From Fragilaria crotonensis (taxonomy: Eukaryota; Bacillariophyta; Fragilariophyceae; Fragilariales; Fragilariaceae), in contig JAKSYS010000501.1 in the NCBI GenBank assembly GCA_022925895.1, forward strand, positions 1 through 47,301: a stretch of 47,301 nt of DNA. Direction: 5' to 3'. Under the pieces are notes generated by a model. The model did not search any database. It was not told where the DNA came from and saw nothing but the letters and a program-made list of their open reading frames with translations. Positions 19,797-30,767 of the stretch are shown here, one piece after another (within the stretch, counting starts at the first letter, position 1; every line of letters starts with the position of its first letter). The position numbers and the translations under genes were made by a program.

Positions 19797-21182
19797 TCAG
19801 TGACAAAGTAGGCTCGTTGTTGATTGCGGGAGCGGAATTTTCATTGTTCGAAGATGATCGAGAGGATGGGCCTCGATTGGAAGTTGCATTGCGTGCGGGG
19901 TTGGTGCAGTTGCGGGAATAGTGACCGAGTCTGCCGCAGTTGTTGCAGACAATGTTTGCAGCATTGGATTGGTTGCGGTTTTGATTGTTAGTGTTACCGT
20001 TGGTAGATGGACGGTGATTTGAATTCGGCAGTTGACGAAGAGGTGGTCGATTTGTACGCTGTTGTTGCGTTGATGGACGTGTTGACGGAGCGTTGGTGCG
20101 ACGGTGGTTGTTGGTGTTTGCGGGGTTTGTCGCTGGGCGTTCGGTAAGGGAGGTCCACGGTGTTGTCGATGCTGTTGTCGGTTGGGATTGTTTCCACCAT
20201 TGTTGGTATAAGGACGTAGGATTGAGCTGAAAGCTTGTTGTTGTCGTTGAGTGAAGTTTCGAACGGTGCCTTGTTGTGGACGGAAAGTCGTTTGGCGTGC
20301 AGAGTTTGCATGTTGATTAAAGTGGCGGTGACTCATAGATGGGATTGTAAGACCACGGGATTCATCGATGTTGAGAAGATGACTTTCAAGTTCGGAGAAT
20401 TGTGGCAGAGCTTCGTCGTTTAGTTCGGCGCGGCGAATGTCGGCATCAAAACGTTGGTATGATGCAGCATAAAAGGAATGATTGCTTCCTCCACGGACAG
20501 TTCTTTTAATCAGTTCGGCATCAGAGTTTGGTATTCCAGCATGGTAACAATCACGCGAGATGGTGCGGATGCGGTTAAGATAGGAAGTAGCAACTTCGTT
20601 GTGCGGTTGTTTGATAGAGCAAAGCTTCGCGAGTGCGTTCAATATGATCTGGCGTTAAGGAGCACAGTGGCGACGCAGGGTGAAGATAGCAGTTCTTGCA
20701 TCTGGAGGTCCATCAATGATGTGTTTTTGACAGGGTTCACTGATGTTGGTGAAGATCAAGTTGTAGAGAGCTGTGCCAACAAATGGATGGGAGTAACATA
20801 TTTGTTGGGGCCAAAGATCAAAGACTTGGCGAGTCCAGGGGGAAATGTTACAGACAATGCGGAGATTGTCCATAAAAGTATTGAAATGGCGTCGACGGGC
20901 TTGTAAATCTGTTGGATAGGCCAGTTTGCGAAGATTTGCATTTTTGGCGTACTTCAGAAGAGTCTTTGTTAGATCTTCAATCGGAGGATAGGTGAAATCA
21001 GTCCGGGTGGAAGATGTCAGCACATCAGGTGATGTGGGCTTCAACTGTTTTGGATCTTCTTCAGAGTCATGGTCAGTATCATTGTCAAAGAATGTTTCAA
21101 TTGTTGGTGGATAGGAAAAGGTAGCGTGGGTCGCCGGGCGCGGAGTTTGTTGACGGGACTCAAGGTTTTGAGTTTTTGTCAT
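19797..21182 (-). pseudogene. gag of the copia element
   Basis: The ATG at 21180-21182 opens a Gag-like protein (MTKTQNLESRQQTPRP) with a helix-rich capsid part and a Gln/Asn/His-rich C-terminal region. A CX2CX4HX4C zinc knuckle (C-N-N-C-G-R-L-G-H-Y-S-R-N-C) lies at 19906-19947 in a shifted frame. A TAA interrupts the frame near 20655-20657, probably with compensating indels nearby. Gag forms the particle and binds the RNA. The start codon overlaps the stop of the upstream ORF in the sequence ATGA. Confidence 0.8.
19906..19947 (-). other. Zinc knuckle coding sequence (CCHC)
   Basis: Fourteen codons read C-N-N-C-G-R-L-G-H-Y-S-R-N-C, a perfect CX2CX4HX4C nucleocapsid knuckle. It sits in a different frame from the preceding gag ORF, which pins an indel between about 19950 and 20050. 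Confidence 0.9.
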
Positions 21183-24100
21183 TTTGTTGATTTATTTCCG
21201 GTCATTGAGGGGTTTTGTGTAGATTTGGGTATTGACATTTTCGACGGTTGAAGAATTTCGTCCTCATGTTTTGGGAGCAGCGACGGATTTAGTGACGGAT
21301 TTTGTTGCACGGGGTTCGAATCCGTAGGTGATGTGTTTTTGGAACGTATATTTTCGGTCGCGGTAGAAAATGTTGTCAAAACCGGGTGGTTGGGGTTCGA
21401 GTCGGTTGTAGCCGGGACGTGAGGTGTTTTTGCGTTTTTCGGCGTTATGATGCTTGAAAAAGCGTCAGAAATGCGCTGAAGTGGTCCAGGTGTTGCATTT
21501 GCCGATTGAGGTGACCTTGAGGGTGTTTCTGTGTGCGAAGTGTCGGTTTCAGGCGAGTTTTGCTGTGAAATCGCGAGATTTTGTTGTGTTCCGGGCAGAG
21601 ATTGAGTTTCTTGCACTTGTTCCGGATTTTCAGCAGTATTGGCGTCGTTTTGCGTGGAAATTTCGCGTGCAGTGTCGTTTTGTGCAGGAATTTCGTGCTG
21701 GAGGTCCGGGGTTCGAGTCGGGGCTGATTTAGTGACGAACGTCGTGTTTGTACCGCTAGAAAAGCGTGATGTGTACCCGTAAACGTGTTTTTATCCTCTT
21801 GGAATTTAATTACTGGTTGACTTTCAGCTAAATCTTGCGCATTTGGACAGAAATTGCTGTCGTGCATAGAAATAGGTAAGTCACCAGTAAAATATCCAGG
21901 ATAATTCAATTGAGGTGGACTAGACTCACCTGTTCCATCAAGATTGATGGGTGAGTCAGGTCCCCTTGAATCAATATATGGGTATTCTGGGTGGTTGTGT
22001 TTCTCTCGATAGAAATAAGAGAGGTGATTGTTGAAAAGTTGCAATTCGGGATCACGGAGGGCATCATTGAGATGCGGAGCGCCCAGGCTCGATAAACGTT
22101 GTTTCCAAATGGGAAATGGTGTAAACTGGGATCAAGCGGATAGCCAGGGAAAATGGAATCTTTGTGGGATCACGGGCAATGTGATACATTTGTGAGTGCT
22201 CATTTCGCCAAAGTTCAGCAGGATTATGCTGAATCCAGTCTGGGTCATCCAAATTGTAGGTTTGGAGAGGCTTGGCAGCTTGCTTGTAGAATAGGGACTT
22301 GACTGATTCCTTGGTGTAGGGATTTCCATCAGGATCAATGATGATTGGTTGTTGGTCATGATCAAGGGTGACAGGGAAGATTCCAGCTCTTGCTGTTGGG
22401 ATGGCCATTTCAGTTGGAGAGCCATAAGAATAGGTTGGGCCACAGAGTGGTGAACCTTGGAAGATAACACCATGTGAAGGTGGGCAGTTCTTGGGAAGGA
22501 TGCCTGTTGGATCTTTTGGATCAATCAGTTGCACAACGCGGAATAGGATGTACTCAGAATGCGGTAGAAAATCGATTGAGTCATTGGCAGAATTGGTTGC
22601 AATTGGGGTGACTGTCTGCAGGGCATCAATGTAACGTAGGGGATCATGATACTGAAGATTCATGATAGTTGTGATGTTGAATGGTTTGCAAACAACAAAA
22701 TTGATGGCAAGGGCTGTGTCAGTGGAGTATGAAGTGGCCAGCTGAACATCTGAAGGTTTGGTAACCATTGGGAAGGAAACTGAGAAGGCAGTGAGCAGGT
22801 GGTCTGCTGGTGGTAGATTGCCAACAATGATCTCATACTGAGAGAATTCAGGGTCTCTGGAGATGCAGATTTTGTGGTGAGCCATGCCATGTTGAAGGAT
22901 GGCAAACGGATGAACTCTTGAGCAATGTGTAGTGCTGTGGCTTGGGTGTCTGCATGGGTGTCAAAGGTATTGACAAAGGCAGTTGTGAATGGATTTGCAG
23001 CTCTGAATTGTGATTCAATATGTGTGACACTTGATTGGAGATTTTCAAGTTGATGATGGGTTAATTCATCGGGTGGCATCGGGAACTGATCAATATCCTG
23101 GAAGGTGTCTTGAATGAAGTAGGGTAGTTTTCGGAATGTTGTTGACTTGGGAAATAAACTGAGTGCTGCAGCCGAAGAGTTGATATCACGAGCGATTTCG
23201 TGAAGATTTCAGGGTAGAAGAGATGCTTTGGGTATCCAAGTGTGTTGTAGTTTCTGTGATGAACAAGGTACATCATTCTCAGAGCATAGATAAATGCAGT
23301 TGCACACTTTGACATGATTTCTGACTGATCATCATCCAGGTCATTGAAGGAAGATGGGAGGTTCTGCGGAAATAGTTCACGTTGTGGCGATCGCAGATGT
23401 GCGAGCAATAGATAGGTTGCCCGATTCAGTGTGTGGGTCATGCATTCGACTGATAGAATGTCAGACAAGGGGCGTCCCATATGGTAGGGAGCTCGTGTGA
23501 TGTGAAGGGATCGACTGTTGATTGAATAGAAATACCAGAAAAGGTGGTGCCGATTGATATCACGGATGTAGTTCACAGCCGGGGGTGCATCCAAATAGTT
23601 CAGGCAGAAAGATGCAATGGTGATGCTTGTGTTAACGCAGATTGGCAAGTCGCGGAGGCGAATAGGGCCATTTTTTGTCATCATGTAGAATAGCATCTGG
23701 GAAGGATAGCTCTGCGGGAGCATTGTAGTCCTCTTCTTGGAACATTCGGAAAGGGTTGAGATGAATTTCCGAAAGATTATCGTCGGGGCGATAGGGTGGG
23801 TCCGGGAATAAACTGGGTAGCATTCTTGCTGGTGGTTGGTACTCTGAAGGTAAGTCTTCTTCTTGGGCTTCATTTGCTGAGAGTAAGTCGTTGGGTTGGT
23901 CATCATCAAATGATTTGTTTTCCTCCATGCAAAGCATTGCGAAGTGTCCTTCATCATCATGTGAGTGAAAAGGAGGAGAAACAGGGTAAGCAAAACTGTT
24001 GTCATTACTAGGTAAATTATTACTGTCAGAGTAATAATTTATCCCAGTGTTGATTTCAGGGTTGTCCTCATCAGGTAAATCCTCAAGTTTGATTGGAACA

Positions 24101-26323
24101 GGGTGCTGGACTTCATCATGAAGAGTGGCTTGACTGCTTGTAGGGTTTGTGTTGGACAACGTGCAGTGGGCCAAGTGGGGAAGATTGAGTCCCGTGGTAT
24201 CGGTCTTAACAACTGTAGTCAAATATACAGTAGTGTCTCTGCAATGGTAAGGCGGGGAAGCACCGGTGGTTGGTGACGGCGTCCCAGGGCTTGGTGATAC
24301 ATCTGTACTGCGTACGGGAGAGCAGTAAGAGTAGGCTGGCGAACAGAAGGGGTATCGCGGCGTAGAAAGGTCGGAGAAGCATCGCGGTGTGTTCGCTGTA
24401 TTAGAGCGCGGAGTGTAGCTCTCGGAGGAGCTCGAAGGGGGGTAGGCTGATGTTTTCGTCGACGTCAGCGTATCCGGGAATGATGACATCATGGTTCTCA
24501 TCAATGACGTCAGGACGGTTCTGATACGGTTGGAGGGCGCTTTCCAGGTGAGCGAGTAAATTTTGTGGGTGACAAGTGTCCAGCGAGCGAAGAGATTCTG
24601 GGGGGTTGTCTGTTTCAGAATTTTGCAAAGTTCCAACGTCAAGAACTGCACTTTCATCTCTTCGATTCTCGAATGTTTCGAGGATGGGATCCGTTGGAGT
24701 GTCTTCTTCTGGTTCTTCAGCGGGGGAAACGGCGGTTAATGCGGTGCTGACGAGGCGTAGGGCGGTTTTCAAAGTGTCCAAATCGCCATTGCCGTAATTT
24801 TCGGGCAGATTGCGAAGGAAGTGGCGGAAGAGCAGGAGTTTCTTTTGGGTTCCTTTCGGTGGCTCTTTTTCGGGATTGCGGTGAAGATCTTCAAGGGCTT
24901 CAACAAGGGAAAGCAGATCTTGGTGGAGGGTTTGTAAACCCTTAGAGTCGTCATGTTCGACGAGTGTTTCGACAAGGCGGGGAAGGTTGTATGTAACGCC
25001 TTCCGGGTTGCGCTCAAGGGCATGAGTGGAGCTTCGTTTCGGCGGCCATGTCAGGTTAATTTTCGAGCAAGCATGGTCGCGGGTGTTCTTCAGAATTGAT
25101 TGCAGCTTCTTAAAAGGGCTTGTGTAGACCGTTTTTGGTTGTCCTTTGGTAGTTGTATCCATCATCGTTGTAGTGTTGTCCATAGTAGTCGTTGTGTCCG
25201 TAGTAGTGTTCAAATCATTCGTTTGTGTCGTCAATTCGGCCGCGTTGGGGGATCTTGATAGCAATTGTTTGCTCTTCGACCAGATGAGGGTCGGAATTCG
25301 GAAGAAGGGGAGCGCTGCGGGTTTTCTGTCATCATCTTGGTTGTTGGAAAGGAGTGGGACAACACTCTGAGTAGTAGTATCTGTAGGTCGCTCATCTTGG
25401 TGGCGAGCGGGATCATCCTCGACACGGCGAGGGAAAATAAAGAGTCTGCGCTTCGGAGGGGTCTGGAATGCTTCATCAGACATGGGGTAGGCCGCAAAAG
25501 TAGGGATGGTAGGGTCGGGACAAGAAGCAATATTGGTCGATGGACGGTCGACGGCGGCAGTAGTATTCGTTGGATCCTTGGTAACGTTGGTAGTTTCTTC
25601 AGTTGGCATGCTTTCGTTGGTTTCTTCTTCTTCTTCTTCTTGATGATGATGATGCTTGGGCTTCTTGATAATCTTCTTGTCCATTTCAGTAGTAATCACA
25701 GTCGAGTCGAGGTCGCGAAATTCCTCGAGAATAGTATCGATATCGTCGTCGTTGGTGGCGCCACTTTTGTTGGAGAAAGTGCGCTTCTTCTTGGTTGGGT
25801 CCTTCTTAATCTTCTGATCGTCACCAGAAGTAGGGGTAGTCGGGAACATAAGGTTGGCAAGCTTGGATTTCTTTGGGGATCCGTATGCTAAGGCTCCATG
25901 GTAGAGGAAAGGGTGAGTGGGAGTGCCTTCAGGGACTGGACTACTGCCAAGGGTGGCAGGGACATCATTGATGTCATCAAAGGTCTCAGTGTTGACAGGC
26001 TTGGCCTTCTTGGGGCGGGTGGGAGTGGTAGTTGGGGTGTTGGTCTTCATGGTCAAGTCTTTGTTGTTGTTGTTGAACTTCAAGATTTGTTTTGTTGGGC
26101 TCTGGTCGTCAAGTTCCTGAGTTTTGGCGGGAGGTAGTTTCGTAGTTGCACTGTCGCATAACTGTAGTTTTTCAACGGCGTGTCCGAGTGCTAGTGCGGT
26201 AGACGTAGACGTTGTCGTAGTAGTAGTAGGTACGGTAGTGTCGTGCTTCTGGACGGTGCCAGTAGACGAGTAGACCTTCGACGGTAGTGTGCCTCTGATC
26301 GGTGGTACAAGGCGAGCAACCAT
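21179..26323 (-). CDS. Large extra ORF between 5' LTR and gag (ORF0), about 1,700 codons, frameshifted
   Basis: The start codon ATG at 26321-26323 straddles the LTR/internal junction: its A is the last LTR base and TG belong to the primer binding site. The first 640 residues stay open to 24401 and are rich in Thr, Pro and Lys, with a K-K-P-K-H-H-H-H-Q-E-E-E cluster; residues about 430-560 look helical. The protein then continues in other frames: 24657-23632 (Ser/Pro rich), 23700-23061 (well-folded look, with many aromatic residues), 23079-22880, 22885-22064, 22044-21780, and 21770-21179. Each junction needs a one-base indel, one of them in a run of six A. The last stop, TGA at 21179-21181, overlaps the gag ATG. 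I recognise no domain. Alternatives are a captured host gene or a long pre-gag region of the polyprotein. Confidence 0.6.
26301..26322 (-). other. Primer binding site (TGGTTGCTCGCC...)
   Basis: Directly inside the 5' LTR the minus strand reads TGGTTGCTCGCCTTG. LTR elements prime cDNA synthesis here from a tRNA ending in CCA, and TGG is the expected complement. The rest does not look like the common initiator-methionine site (TGGTATCAGAGC), so another tRNA is likely the primer. Confidence 0.65.
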
Positions 26324-26822
26324 GACAGTATTCGTGTAGACGGTACGCGAGTACTGGCCGACAGTACGCTGAAGGACGGTAGGTCCGGCGTACGCATGAC
26401 GGACTTGGAGCACAGGCCACTGGCGGACATGGCTTTGGGCGACGTAGTAGGGTTGACCATGGTGAATGTAAGTAGTACAAATGTGTAGATATGTAGTGGA
26501 ACAATAGGAGGGAAGTAAAGGCCTTTACTTTGTGTGTTAATGAAAGTTGTAGATGTAGAATAATGAGAATAGAAATGGGGGAACCAAATGATGAAAAAGT
26601 GAGGTGCAGATGAGACTCCGAGGGTAATGTAGATGGCATCCGATTTTGTACCAGGGGTCGTGTGTAGACCGGTACGTAGAAATGGGATGGCATCTACATT
26701 AGTCCGGATGGCATCTCAAATTCAAATGGTTACGCGGGACAAGAGGTCTGATTCTCAGGAGCTAGTGTTGTGACGGAAAGTGGTCAGACAAGTCTTGACG
26801 GTGCAACAGTAGATCTCTATCA
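26323..26822 (-). repeat. 5' LTR of the copia element (500 bp)
   Basis: This copy is about 99% identical to 15365-15865, with TG...CA ends and GTAGA directly outside. Transcription of the element should begin in it and run on the minus strand. Confidence 0.95.
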
Positions 26823-26827
26823 GTAGA
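26823..26827. repeat. Target-site duplication (right), GTAGA
   Basis: It matches GTAGA at 15360-15364 exactly. The pre-insertion site would have read ...GTAGATGTTG..., placing the region to the right next to the prenyltransferase start. Confidence 0.9.
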
Positions 26828-27445
26828 TGTTGTAGATTGTGTCTATACTCTGTACTCTGGACCGGTACCAGGTACACTGTTTGTCGTACGCGTGGCAATG
26901 AATTACAGTTAAATTACGATGATACAGTAACCGTTGCGCTCTATCATACGGTACATATGTAAAATCATTTGCAAGGTTACCGTTCGAAGTTCGAATTATA
27001 CACCCTGTCTGCTCGGAGCTCTGAGTACTGGATCCCCTGGTAGAAATGACCGTACAGCATCGGAGTACTCAGTTCTACGAAGTACCGATACCAAGTACAG
27101 TACTGTACCTGGTTTACTCGGCTTTCGCGCATGGAATTCGGCAGGTAAAGCCGAATGGAGATTCTGTTACTGTATCGGAGTACTGTACAACCGCAAGAAA
27201 CATGTACAAGTACCCGTAAAGTATGTAGAACATTTGTGACATGTGCGAACACATGCATACGCCGTGAGCATGCGAACGTTGAGTCATCGTCGCCTCTTCC
27301 CGTCACACACGCAAGAATCGGACTGTCGGCACGACTTGTTCGCGGTCGATGTTGTTCCGTAGACCGTAGATCTACTAGAGATTGCTTCATAGTAAGCTGT
27401 GCACTGGCAATTGATCTCACGACGTATTTGCATGACTGTTGAACC
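26828..27445. promoter_or_regulatory. Former shared promoter region, now cut off by the copia element
   Basis: Before the insertion this 618-bp stretch plus about 81 bp at 15284-15364 would have separated the divergent prenyltransferase and TLC-protein genes. It contains several palindromes: GGTACCAGGTAC near 26862-26873 and CAAGTACAGTACTGTACC near 27090-27110. No gene is supported. Confidence 0.5.
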
Positions 27446-28369
27446 ATGGCAACGACTCAATCAGCACTTGCGCAAGGCTTGGACCCCATTTCATCCTTCC
27501 TTCTCTACGCAATTAGAGTGACTTTGGATGACAATGGAGCATGGGAATGGAATCTGAGGTTGGTGGGAGTCGTTTCAGCAATTGTTCTAATGGTCATCAA
27601 GTTCACCTTTCACAAGGCCTATGGGATTGATTGGTTCTCCCTGACGAATGCGATTGTGACGGGTTTCGGAGCAGTTGTGGTTGTCTATCTCAACTCATAT
27701 GCGTCGGAAGCGATGACTGGATTTCCAGGTATGAAGATATTGTTATTTCTTGGTACACGTGCCGTATTTGAAAATGTATTATCTGTACAGTGGTTCAACG
27801 TCTCATTTACTTCTTCCACAGAGCCATTTCGGACGGCACAATGCGATGCCCCTCTAACGAGCCTGCATCGCATACTTCCTGCGGTAGCCATGGGATACGC
27901 CGTTATCGACGTTATCGATGGTTTTACAGTTGGACTAGACTTCTTGATTCACGGGATTTTGACGTTATCAGTGATGCTGTTCTTCTGTGAACTGGATAGA
28001 CCTCAGATTGTGGCACCATTTGTCATTATGGAATGCTCCACGATCTTCCTGAACTTTGTGCGAGCCACGTTTCTCGATGAGACGGGGAGTCTCGTGGTGC
28101 AGCTTCTGTTCGCGATCACATTCACTCTATGTCGCATTATCATTGTTCCTCCCTTGCATTTCCATGTGACGAAAGCTCTCTTCATGGCGGAAACGAATGA
28201 CTGTGACGGGCCCTACTTCAAGTGGGTCGTTCTTCTGTTCGGAGTGTTCTTCAATTCCTTGAATGCATTTTGGTTCTACAAACTAGTTCGCAAAGTGCGA
28301 CGAAAGCTGTCAGGTAAAGAGAAAATCAAAGACAAATTGTGTCTGACGAGCACAACTAAGACGGACTGA
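27446..28369 (+). CDS. TLC-domain (TRAM-LAG1-CLN8) multi-pass membrane protein
   Basis: This intact 307-residue protein starts in a good context (ACCATGGCA) and has about seven hydrophobic segments. The TLC pattern is seen in H-R-I-L-P-A-V-A-M-G-Y-A-V-I-D, then D-F-L-I-H-G-I-L-T-L, E-C-S-T-I-F-L-N-F-V-R, F-T-L-C-R-I-I and the last helix N-S-L-N-A-F-W-F-Y-K-L-V. A basic tail (K-V-R-R-K-L-S-G-K-E-K) faces the cytosol. Family members include ceramide synthases and the TLCD/TMEM56 lipid-composition proteins; the short length and the lack of a Lag1 motif favour the latter. A role in membrane lipid handling in the ER is likely. Confidence 0.8.
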   Translation: MATTQSALAQGLDPISSFLLYAIRVTLDDNGAWEWNLRLVGVVSAIVLMVIKFTFHKAYGIDWFSLTNAIVTGFGAVVVVYLNSYASEAMTGFPGMKILLFLGTRAVFENVLSVQWFNVSFTSSTEPFRTAQCDAPLTSLHRILPAVAMGYAVIDVIDGFTVGLDFLIHGILTLSVMLFFCELDRPQIVAPFVIMECSTIFLNFVRATFLDETGSLVVQLLFAITFTLCRIIIVPPLHFHVTKALFMAETNDCDGPYFKWVVLLFGVFFNSLNAFWFYKLVRKVRRKLSGKEKIKDKLCLTSTTKTD

Positions 28370-28812
28370 GGATCCGGATCAAAACATAGTACCAGGTAGT
28401 CCTTTTCAAAACCAGAAAAGTTGTGAATCTACATATTAGGATGATGTAATACGACTGACGCCTGCCGTGAAATCATGTTTGGCATCAAATCCGTAAGAGC
28501 TCAACATTTACGAGCGGCTGCATTAATATTGAACGTCCTGATTATGCTGGGCTGATACGGACGCAATCACACCTACCAACTTTCTCGCTCATGTAACCGA
28601 TGAGAATTCCCCCCTTGATCGCTCCGAGCGATAGTCATGACAAGAACGGAATGCCCGACCCGACCAGTATCTTCCAACAACTTGATAGTAAAGGCACTTT
28701 AGAATGCTGTGCTCCGCGCCTAGCAGGAGCTGAGCCATCCAATATCAACGGTATAGATCAGGACAGTGTCCAAATGAATTTTTCTCGAACAAATCGGCTT
28801 TTGATATCCCAA
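28370..28812. other. Gap between convergent genes, no gene seen
   Basis: These 443 bp separate the stop codons of the TLC gene and the minus-strand UPF3-like gene, so they should contain both 3' UTRs. A short GTACCAGGTA word near 28389 is the only noted motif. Confidence 0.5.
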
Positions 28813-30158
28813 TTATCCTGACCCTTTCGACGCATTTTTCGTAGGCACCATGGGCGATGGCATTCCCGCAACCTCACTCTTCTTCTTTGAGCTCGGGTGT
28901 TTGCCTTTGTTGCCTCGTACCACACCACCATTTCCTACCTTGTTGGTATGATTGGTGCGACCCTTGCTAAGATCCTTCTTTGCACTAGTGTTGACGGCTG
29001 ATGCCGAATGCCGATGCTGCTTTCCTGTAGGAGTGTCCTTCACTAACGTTTTCTTAACCTTTTTGAGATTTGCTTCTTCGTTACGCTTGGCACGCAAATG
29101 CAAGACAATGGCCGCCAGCTTCTGATCCGAGTCTGCCCCATTCTCTCCATGGCCGACTCCTCCACCGGGAAGCGGCTTGGGACGACTCTGACGTTCCTCG
29201 GTTGCCTTGACTTGTTTGGTGAAGAAGAGCTTGTATTCATTTGTGTTTTCAATGGATACTTCGCGACGGTCGCGGGTTTCCTTATCACGCCAAGCCTTTC
29301 CATTGACAGAAGCTTCAACTTGGCACTTTCCATACAACTGAGACGTTTTGGCGTCTTCGTCCGCCAATGCGGATAGAGATTCGATGGCTTGCAGGAGCTG
29401 CAATTTGGCAAGGGACGATAAGCGACTCTTTTCTGCCGCCGAGAACATTGGAGTCAAAGTCTTGGTCGATTCCTTAACAGGAGCCTTCACTGTCGCATTA
29501 GTTTGCATCGCGTCATTCTTGTCGGTATTTGGAGCCTCACTGTCGAGGTTCTTCACATCCCCTCCATCACGCGTTGTATTGGCAGTGCCTCCGTTCGCTG
29601 CGACATCGACTGGAGCCGGCACAACGACCTTCACCGCAGTTTGAGGTGATGGTACTGGAGGAACAGGCGCAGTCAAAACAAAGTAGGCACATCCATGCTT
29701 TTCACCGCGACGACGAGACGTTTTAGCAGGAACCACATATAAGGCCCGTGCCGTAATGAAAGGACCTTCGACTGAGACGGCGGTGTCTCCTTTGACGACA
29801 TCGACCAGAGTCAACTGTTCTGTCTGTTTGACTAGGACATCACCATTTGATGCTTCATCAGGCATCGGCGTGACACCATCATTTTCATCCTTCACCTGTG
29901 TCGATAACACCAGCTTTTCATCTGCAATTATCTTCTCCACTGACGCCATGTCCAGCCTGATCAGGCTAGATTTGGCGTTGACATGTGCGATCATGTTGCC
30001 CACCACTCTCAAAATTTGTTCAGCGGTATGGAATGGCAATTTACGAAAGGTCACTTTAGTCTGTTGCACCTGCCATGGAGTTCTGCTGATGCCATTGTTG
30101 CGGTTCCGAGGCTGACGGCCTCGGCGTCGCCCCTGTTGGGGTTGCGACGCTCCGTCAT
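28813..30158 (-). CDS. Basic protein, tentatively Smg-4/UPF3-like
   Basis: The N-terminal part is Arg/Gln/Asn rich and is followed by T-K-V-T-F-R-K-L-P-F-H-T-A-E-Q-I-L, which resembles the opening K-x-V-x-R-x-L-P-P of the UPF3 domain. Further on A-R-A-L-Y-V-V and G-C-A-Y-F-V-L-T-A-P resemble its later strands. The middle and C-terminus are low complexity and Lys rich, as in UPF3 proteins, which bind the exon junction complex in nonsense-mediated mRNA decay. The assignment is tentative. The natural ATG at 30156-30158 is one base out of frame with the rest; one missing C in the run at 30138-30141 would put it in frame. The frame upstream of it has no ATG. Confidence 0.45.
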
Positions 30159-30446
30159 GGTGACTTTTCAAAAGCTGGCTAGTAGAAAGTGGGACAGTGA
30201 CAAATCTCTGGACGCCCGTTGACTGGATGTTGAACAAAAGAAAGACAAGCCCATCTGCTCACAGACAGACGAGCAGGTAGATACAGACAAGATGACACAC
30301 GTACCACCGACGCAAAATGACGAATGACCCGAATTTCATGAGGTCGTTTCATAATTAGACTAGTAAATCACGTTGAACTGCAGAACTGGTAAATGGGTGA
30401 CGTCTGCGATGTGAGCGTTGAAGTATGCCAATTAAACATTGAGAAC
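30159..30446. other. 5' flank of the UPF3-like gene, no gene seen
   Basis: This stretch runs from the putative start codon at 30158 to the hAT element. No protein-like frame or repeat was recognised. The promoter of the minus-strand gene should lie here. Confidence 0.4.
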
Positions 30447-30767
30447 CAGAGACGGGAATTTCTGAAAATATCAAACCCATGGGTACCCACGTAAAGCTAC
30501 GCTCACGGAAGTACCAGCCCAAACCCACCCAGAACCCATACGATCTACCAAGACCTACCCAAACCCACCCAAACCCAGTAGTTAGTACTGGACTAGATGG
30601 CTCTACTACTACCGGTAGCAAACATCTACAGTCATTTTTTGCTATGATTTGCCGGCCCACCCAGACCCACCCATGAAATCCTGAGCTCACCCAAAACCCA
30701 CCCTTAACCCAATGGGTTTGGGTGGGCCGTGGGTTTGGGTGGGCTGGGTTTGAAATTCCCGTCTCTG
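30447..30767. mobile_element. hAT-type MITE, 321 bp
   Basis: The ends are perfect 16-bp inverted repeats (CAGAGACGGGAATTTC) and the element is flanked on both sides by TTGAGAAC (30439-30446 and 30768-30775). An 8-bp target duplication and ends beginning CAG are hallmarks of the hAT superfamily. There is no transposase, so it is non-autonomous. Both halves carry repeats of CCCACCCAAACCCA (on the right as GGTTTGGGTGGG), making most of it a long imperfect hairpin. A CTACTACTACCGGTAG motif sits in the centre near 30603. Confidence 0.88.

Larger units (their letters stand above)
15365..26822 (-). mobile_element. Ty1/copia LTR retrotransposon, 11.46 kb, with an extra 5' ORF
   Basis: The element runs on the minus strand from its 5' LTR (26323-26822) to its 3' LTR (15365-15865). 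Both LTRs start TG and end CA. They differ by about six substitutions and one indel in 500 bp, so insertion is fairly recent. It has a PBS, a polypurine tract, gag with zinc knuckle, protease, integrase, then reverse transcriptase and RNase H; integrase before reverse transcriptase is the copia order. The size is about twice that of a usual copia element because of a 5.1-kb ORF between the 5' LTR and gag. Coding parts are cut by a dozen or more frameshifts, too many for the small LTR divergence unless part of them are sequence errors. As read, the copy cannot make a continuous polyprotein. Confidence 0.95.

Noticed and set aside
21312..21323. GGTTCGAATCC resembling the T-loop of a tRNA gene
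   Set aside because: No matching acceptor or anticodon stems surround it, and it lies inside the coding-like extra ORF of the retrotransposon.
25265..25891. A 208-codon plus-strand frame inside the copia element
   Set aside because: It is antisense to the Thr/Pro-rich extra ORF; its poly-Phe and Val/Ser runs are complements of Lys/Glu and Thr runs.
30520..30740. CCCAAACCC repeats as an internal telomere tract
   Set aside because: The repeats are bounded by perfect inverted repeats and an 8-bp target duplication, so they belong to a MITE; the unit also does not match the TTAGGG type.
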